Source: Paraburkholderia sp. ZP32-5 (GTDB lineage: Bacteria > Pseudomonadota > Gammaproteobacteria > Burkholderiales > Burkholderiaceae). From it: DNA of 64,000 nt. The notes beneath the pieces are model-generated. The model was not told where the DNA came from. It did no database searches and saw only the letters and a list, made by a program, of their open reading frames with translations. The stretch is taken from assembly GCF_021390495.1 (NCBI RefSeq), contig NZ_JAJEJP010000002.1, positions 1,302,001-1,366,000 of the forward strand, written 5' to 3'. Position 1 is the first letter of the stretch. Every line of letters begins with the position of its first letter. Shown piece by piece: positions 60,522 through 64,000 of this stretch. The translations under genes were made by a program, and so were the position numbers.

Positions 60522-60778
60522 GTCTGGCCGGTATCCGGGCTGGCGACCTCACGCGCTTTGCCTTCCCGTCCTTGACGTGGAATGACGAAGATACGCGCGA
60601 GATCGCGCGGATTCGTCGATTCACAGGACAGTGGCATCAAAAAACGCATGCGCGGCGCGCCAGAATCGAGGCGCGCGCCGCAGGTTGCTTACCGTTGCGG
60701 GGACAGCACAGGTTGAACGCATGATGCGTTGCCTGTTTCCCGTTTAACTGCACATGCGAGCGCATATGCGGGCACCAA
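60522..60778 (-). promoter_or_regulatory. cobalamin riboswitch of the leftward cob operon
   Basis: Read on the minus strand the conserved landmarks come in order: TTGGTGCCCGC start, GCAGTTAAACGGGAAACAGG, CTGTGCTGTCCCCGCAACGG followed by TAAGC, and finally the B12 box GCCAGCCCGGATACCGGCC (60526-60544). These are the hallmarks of the cobalamin element. It lies about 260 nt upstream of cobA-cobE. Binding adenosylcobalamin should repress the operon. Confidence 0.95.
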
Positions 60779-60788
60779 ACGCGCGCAT

Positions 60789-60817
60789 ACGATAGCACAC
60801 GGGGCCTTGCCGGATAA
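60789..60817 (-). promoter_or_regulatory. candidate promoter of the leftward cob operon
   Basis: On the minus strand TTATCC (60812-60817) and TATCGT (60789-60794) are spaced 17 nt. The -35 is weak. Its position immediately ahead of the riboswitch start supports it. Confidence 0.4.
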
Positions 60818-60850
60818 GCGTCGGCGGCGGTTTTCATCGCGCGTGCTTTC

Positions 60851-60879
60851 TTGACTGGGCAAGGCTGCGGGCCTACACT
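60851..60879 (+). promoter_or_regulatory. promoter of the rightward cobW-cobN operon
   Basis: TTGACT (60851-60856) and TACACT (60874-60879) with 17-nt spacing make a good sigma-70 promoter. The start of transcription would be near 60886, a few nucleotides before the riboswitch. It lies 34 bp from the leftward promoter candidate. Confidence 0.65.
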
Positions 60880-60891
60880 CGCACGCACTTC

Positions 60892-61140
60892 TGGTGCTCG
60901 CCCGCGCGCTCGTGCGCGGGCAGTTAAACGGGAAACAGGGGGCCCATCTGCTCTGGAGCGGGCTAACCTGTGCTGTCCCCGCAACGGTAAGCGAAAAGCG
61001 GTGCAGGCCTTACGGCCGTGCGCCGCGGAGCCGGCTTCGATGTCCACGCGCAAGGCCGCGTCGGCATATCACCACTGGGCGAGAAACCACTCGGCCGGGA
61101 AGGGGAAGCGGCGCTTTCGCCAGCCCGGATACCGGCCCGA
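60892..61140 (+). promoter_or_regulatory. cobalamin riboswitch of the rightward cobW-cobN operon
   Basis: The landmarks are CTGGTGCTCGC near 60891, CAGTTAAACGGGAAACAGG (60921-60939), CTGTGCTGTCCCCGCAACGG (60968-60987) then TAAGCG, the CCACTGGG segment near 61072 and the B12 box GCCAGCCCGGATACCGGCC (61119-61137). The core segments match the leftward riboswitch almost base for base. It lies 173 nt upstream of cobW and should shut cobW-cobN when adenosylcobalamin is plentiful. Confidence 0.96.
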
Positions 61141-61313
61141 AGATGCAGGACGTACGCCGCGGGGATGCGGCGGCGCGTTCATGACTTCACTTTGCTTTCT
61201 GTGTTTCCGGGCGTTTTTGCGCGTGTCGTGTCTCCGGGCGTTTTCCGTGCGCTTTCCATGTCGCGGACAACGCCGTTGCTGCTGGACCGACACGCGAACC
61301 GACCGGCGCACCC

Positions 61314-62432
61314 ATGCAACGTCTACCGATGGACCTCACGATGCAAACTCAATTGCGCAAGATTCCCGTCACGATCGTCACGGGCTTTCTCGGCAGCGGC
61401 AAGACCACGCTGTTGCGGCACATTCTTCAGCATGCGGAGGGCAAGCGCATTGCGGTGATCGTCAACGAGTTCGGCGAACTCGGCATCGACGGCGAGATCC
61501 TGAAGGGCTGCGGTATCGGCTGCGATGAAAACGGCGTCGAAACCGAAGGGCAATTGTATGAACTGGCGAACGGATGCCTGTGCTGCACCGTGCAGGAAGA
61601 GTTTTTCCCGGTGATGGAAAAGCTCGCCGAGCGTCGCGGCGAGATCGATCACGTGCTGATCGAAACATCCGGCCTCGCATTGCCGAAGCCGCTGGTGCAG
61701 GCATTCAACTGGCCGCAGATCAGAAACGGCTTCACCGTCGACGCGGTGGTAACCGTGGTCGATGGACCGGCCACCGCCAGCGGCCAATTCGCCGACAATC
61801 CGCTCGAAGTCGATGCGCAGCGCAAGGCCGATCCGAATCTCGATCATGAATCGCCGTTGCATGAGCTGTTCGAAGACCAGTTATCCGCCGCGGATCTGGT
61901 GATTCTGAACAAGACCGACCTGCTCGACGATGCGCAGCAAAGCGCCGTGGAAACGTTGATCCGTGACGAGATTCCGCCGCAGGTCAAGATCGTGCGCGCG
62001 CATAGGGGTGAGCTGGATCTGCACACGCTGCTGGGTCTCGAAGCCGCGTCCGAGGAAACCATCCATCTGCGCCACGATCATCACGGTTCCGCCGACGATC
62101 CCGATCATCATCACGACGAGTTCGATTCGGTCGTCGTGCAAGCGAGCGTGCCGTCGCGCGAAGCCGCACTCGCCGCGTTGCAGACGCTGGTCGAAAACCA
62201 CACGATCTACCGCGTCAAAGGTTTTGCGGCGTTGCCGGGCGCGGCGATGCGGCTCGTGATCCAGGGCGTGGGCCGCCGTTTCGACAGCTATTTCGACCGG
62301 CGCTGGCAGGCCGGCGAAGGCGGCGACGGCTATTCGAGCCGCTTCGTGCTGATCGGCGAAGACCTCGATCAGTCCACCTTGCAGCAGGCATTCGACGCGG
62401 CGCTCGGCGCGACGTCGAACGCTGCCGCGTAA
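61314..62432 (+). CDS. cobW: CobW GTPase
   Basis: Metallochaperone-type GTPase of up to 372 residues needed for aerobic cobalamin synthesis, probably by supplying cobalt to CobNST. The Walker A motif is [12 protein letters not shown] (about 24-35), the metal-binding CxCC motif is in [12 protein letters not shown] (about 86-97), the guanine motif is [10 protein letters not shown] histidine/aspartate-rich stretch (about 254-272) could bind metal. The C-terminal CobW_C domain (about 280-370) follows. Starts at 61314, 61329 and 61341 are all in frame and none has a clear ribosome binding site. It lies 13 bp before cobN. Confidence 0.93.
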   Translation: MQRLPMDLTMQTQLRKIPVTIVTGFLGSGKTTLLRHILQHAEGKRIAVIVNEFGELGIDGEILKGCGIGCDENGVETEGQLYELANGCLCCTVQEEFFPVMEKLAERRGEIDHVLIETSGLALPKPLVQAFNWPQIRNGFTVDAVVTVVDGPATASGQFADNPLEVDAQRKADPNLDHESPLHELFEDQLSAADLVILNKTDLLDDAQQSAVETLIRDEIPPQVKIVRAHRGELDLHTLLGLEAASEETIHLRHDHHGSADDPDHHHDEFDSVVVQASVPSREAALAALQTLVENHTIYRVKGFAALPGAAMRLVIQGVGRRFDSYFDRRWQAGEGGDGYSSRFVLIGEDLDQSTLQQAFDAALGATSNAAA

Positions 62433-62445
62433 CGGGCGCGCGACC

Positions 62446-64000
62446 ATGCATCTGTTGCGCACGACGCCGGGCGGCTTCGTCGACGATACGCAGGGCGTGA
62501 TCCGTATCGATCAGCAGCCCGCCGATATCGTCGTGCTCAGTTCCGCGGATACCACACTGTCGCTGCTCGCGAGCGTCGTGCCGCGTCTCGGGGATGGTTT
62601 CCCGAGCGTGCGGCTCGCGAACGTCACGTATCTGCGGCAGCCGGCCTCGGTCGATTTCTATGTCGACGACGTGCTGCAGCATGCGCGCGTCGTGGTGGTC
62701 GATCATCTTGGCGGCGAAGCGTACTGGCCGTACGGCATCGAGCAGGTCGTCGCGCTCGCGCAGCGCAAGCAGCAAACGCTCGCGATGTTTTCCGGCGACT
62801 TGCAGGAAGATCCGAATCTGCTCGCGCGCAGCACCGCGAGCGCGGAGTTGTGCCAGCAGTTGTGGCGTTATCTGCGCGAGGGCGGCCCGCAAAATGCGGA
62901 GGCATTCCTGCGCTGCATCGCGTATCGCGCGCTCGACTGGGGACGCGAGCCGGAGCCGCCGCGCGCATTGCCCGCCGCGTCGCTATATCACCCCGAGCGC
63001 GATATGCCGACCATCGCTGACTGGCAGGCGCGCTGGCGGCAGGATGCGCCGGTGGTCGCGATTCTTTTCTACAAGGCCCATCTTCAGGCCGCCAATACCG
63101 CGGTGTTCGATGCGTTGATCGACGCACTCGATGCGCAAGGGCTCAATCCGCTGCCGCTCGCGATTACGTCGCTCAAAGATGCGATGAGCCGCGAAGTCGT
63201 GCAATCGCTGTGCGCGCAACATCAGGCGGCGTTGGTGCTCAATACGACCGCGTTCGCGGCGTCCGCGATCGATGACCCGGAACCGCTCGCGCTGGCCGGC
63301 GACGCGCCGGTGCTGCAGGTGATCCTGAGCGGCGGCAATCGCGAAGACTGGCTCAAGGACAACCACGGCCTCAATTCGCGCGACATCGCGATGCATATCG
63401 CGCTGCCGGAGGTGGATGGCCGCATCATCACGCGCGCGATCAGCTTCAAGGGGCTTGCGTATCGTTGTCCGCACACCGAGGTCGACGTGGTGCGCTATCA
63501 GCCGGACCTCGAACGTGTGCGTTTTCTCGCCGAGCTGAGCGGCCGCTGGTGCCGTCTGCGTTCGCTCGATAACGCGGACAAGAAACTCGCGCTGATCCTC
63601 GCGAACTATCCGATGAGCGAGGGTCGTATCGGCAATGGTGTCGGGCTCGATACACCGGCGTCGGTGGTCGGCATTCTGTCGATGCTGCGCGACGAAGGCT
63701 ATCGCGTGGCCGAGTTGCCTGAAGACAGCGATGCGCTGCTGAAGAAGCTCACCGAGGGCGTGACCAACGACCCCGTCGTGCGCGATCTGCGGCCGGCGTT
63801 GCAAAGCCTCGCGCTCGACGACTATCTCGCTCATTTCAATGCATTGCCCGCGAGCGTGCGCGATGCGCTGAACGCGCGTTGGGGCCGTCCCGAGCAGGAA
63901 CCGACGCTGCGACGCGGCCGCTTCATGATCGCGGGCTGGCGCTGCGGGCAGGTGTTCGTCGGGATTCAGCCTTCGCGTTCGCGCGAGCAGGGCGATTACG
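62446..64000 (+). CDS. cobN: cobaltochelatase subunit CobN, partial (N-terminal part)
   Basis: The frame stays open from the ATG at 62446 to the window edge, giving the first 518 residues of CobN (full length about 1250-1300). CobN is the large subunit that inserts cobalt into hydrogenobyrinic acid a,c-diamide with CobS and CobT. Recognisable parts are MHLLRTTPGGFVDDTQ at the start, FYKAHLQAANTAVFDALIDAL (about 206-226) and ANYPMSEGRIGNGVGLDTP (by position, about 386-404). It starts 13 nt after the cobW stop and is in the same riboswitch-controlled operon. The stop codon is outside the window. Confidence 0.95.
   Translation, partial: MHLLRTTPGGFVDDTQGVIRIDQQPADIVVLSSADTTLSLLASVVPRLGDGFPSVRLANVTYLRQPASVDFYVDDVLQHARVVVVDHLGGEAYWPYGIEQVVALAQRKQQTLAMFSGDLQEDPNLLARSTASAELCQQLWRYLREGGPQNAEAFLRCIAYRALDWGREPEPPRALPAASLYHPERDMPTIADWQARWRQDAPVVAILFYKAHLQAANTAVFDALIDALDAQGLNPLPLAITSLKDAMSREVVQSLCAQHQAALVLNTTAFAASAIDDPEPLALAGDAPVLQVILSGGNREDWLKDNHGLNSRDIAMHIALPEVDGRIITRAISFKGLAYRCPHTEVDVVRYQPDLERVRFLAELSGRWCRLRSLDNADKKLALILANYPMSEGRIGNGVGLDTPASVVGILSMLRDEGYRVAELPEDSDALLKKLTEGVTNDPVVRDLRPALQSLALDDYLAHFNALPASVRDALNARWGRPEQEPTLRRGRFMIAGWRCGQVFVGIQPSRSREQGDY

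Noticed and set aside
60260..60649. N-terminal extension of the CobA-CobE frame
   Set aside because: The open frame runs through the riboswitch expression platform and B12 box. The methyltransferase fold begins at the ATG near 60259.
1..64000. tRNA/rRNA genes, CRISPR arrays, insertion sequences, prophage or integrative element borders
   Set aside because: No repeat-spacer arrays, transposase or integrase genes, terminal inverted repeats or tRNA-like cloverleaf sequences were seen when reading the window. A tRNAscan and an IS search would settle it.

Overview
The window reads as a chromosomal segment of a high-GC betaproteobacterium of the Burkholderia sensu lato group, most likely Paraburkholderia. 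This is inferred from the dense GC-rich coding, a GBP-type porin, two DUF4148 secreted proteins, a DUF3331 protein, an aerobic cobalamin locus with CobN and CobW, and a B12-dependent ribonucleotide reductase. No tRNA, rRNA, insertion sequence, phage or CRISPR array was found. The window is almost entirely ordinary chromosome, plus one small catabolic cassette at the left end.

Layout. 0.3-4.3 kb: a catabolic cassette with a visibly lower GC look, holding an MFS anion transporter, an internally deleted class II aldolase remnant, an amidohydrolase and a LysR regulator. 4.3-7.1 kb: nrdJ, whose leader seems to begin with a long hairpin. 7.3-15.3 kb: single genes (DUF3331, AI-2E family permease, secreted esterase, OpgC-like membrane protein, porin, degenerate LytM/NlpD-like lipoprotein, small hypothetical). 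15.7-19.8 kb: a three-gene periplasmic molybdenum oxidoreductase (2Fe-2S subunit, Tat-exported Mo subunit, triheme cytochrome c). 19.8-27.7 kb: a seven-gene ABC operon carrying two transporters but a single ATPase, with a divergent GcvA-type LysR gene. 27.7-35.2 kb: ChaA-like antiporter, BON protein, 3-methyladenine glycosylase, DUF4148 protein, CBS protein, RibA, and an NmrA/AraC divergent pair. 35.2-39.9 kb: an ECF sigma factor with two anti-sigma-like membrane proteins, next to a DUF4148 protein, a catalase-like peroxidase and a cytochrome b561. 40.2-43.8 kb: a SWIM-SNF2 helicase. 44.0-44.1 kb: a candidate small RNA. 44.7-49.5 kb: a response regulator, a LysM-FecR protein and a CHASE2 histidine kinase. 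49.6-55.5 kb: an RND efflux operon. 55.8-56.4 kb: a lipoprotein. 56.5-64.0 kb: a cobalamin locus with two divergent operons (cobA-cobE fusion, cobO, cobB, bluB leftward; cobW, cobN rightward).

The clearest regulatory architecture is at 60.5-61.1 kb. Two complete cobalamin riboswitches lie back to back, mirror-oriented, around a roughly 110-bp promoter region, so both cobalamin operons should be shut off together by adenosylcobalamin. Cobalamin made here would serve nrdJ among other enzymes.

The best candidates for something undescribed are: the roughly 80-nt sRNA at 44.03-44.12 kb, which has its own promoter and a strong terminator; the nrdJ leader hairpin; the CobA-CobE fusion; the two-transporter/one-ATPase ABC operon; and the sigma factor flanked by two anti-sigma-like proteins. 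All functions are inferred from sequence reading alone. No database search or folding program was run.
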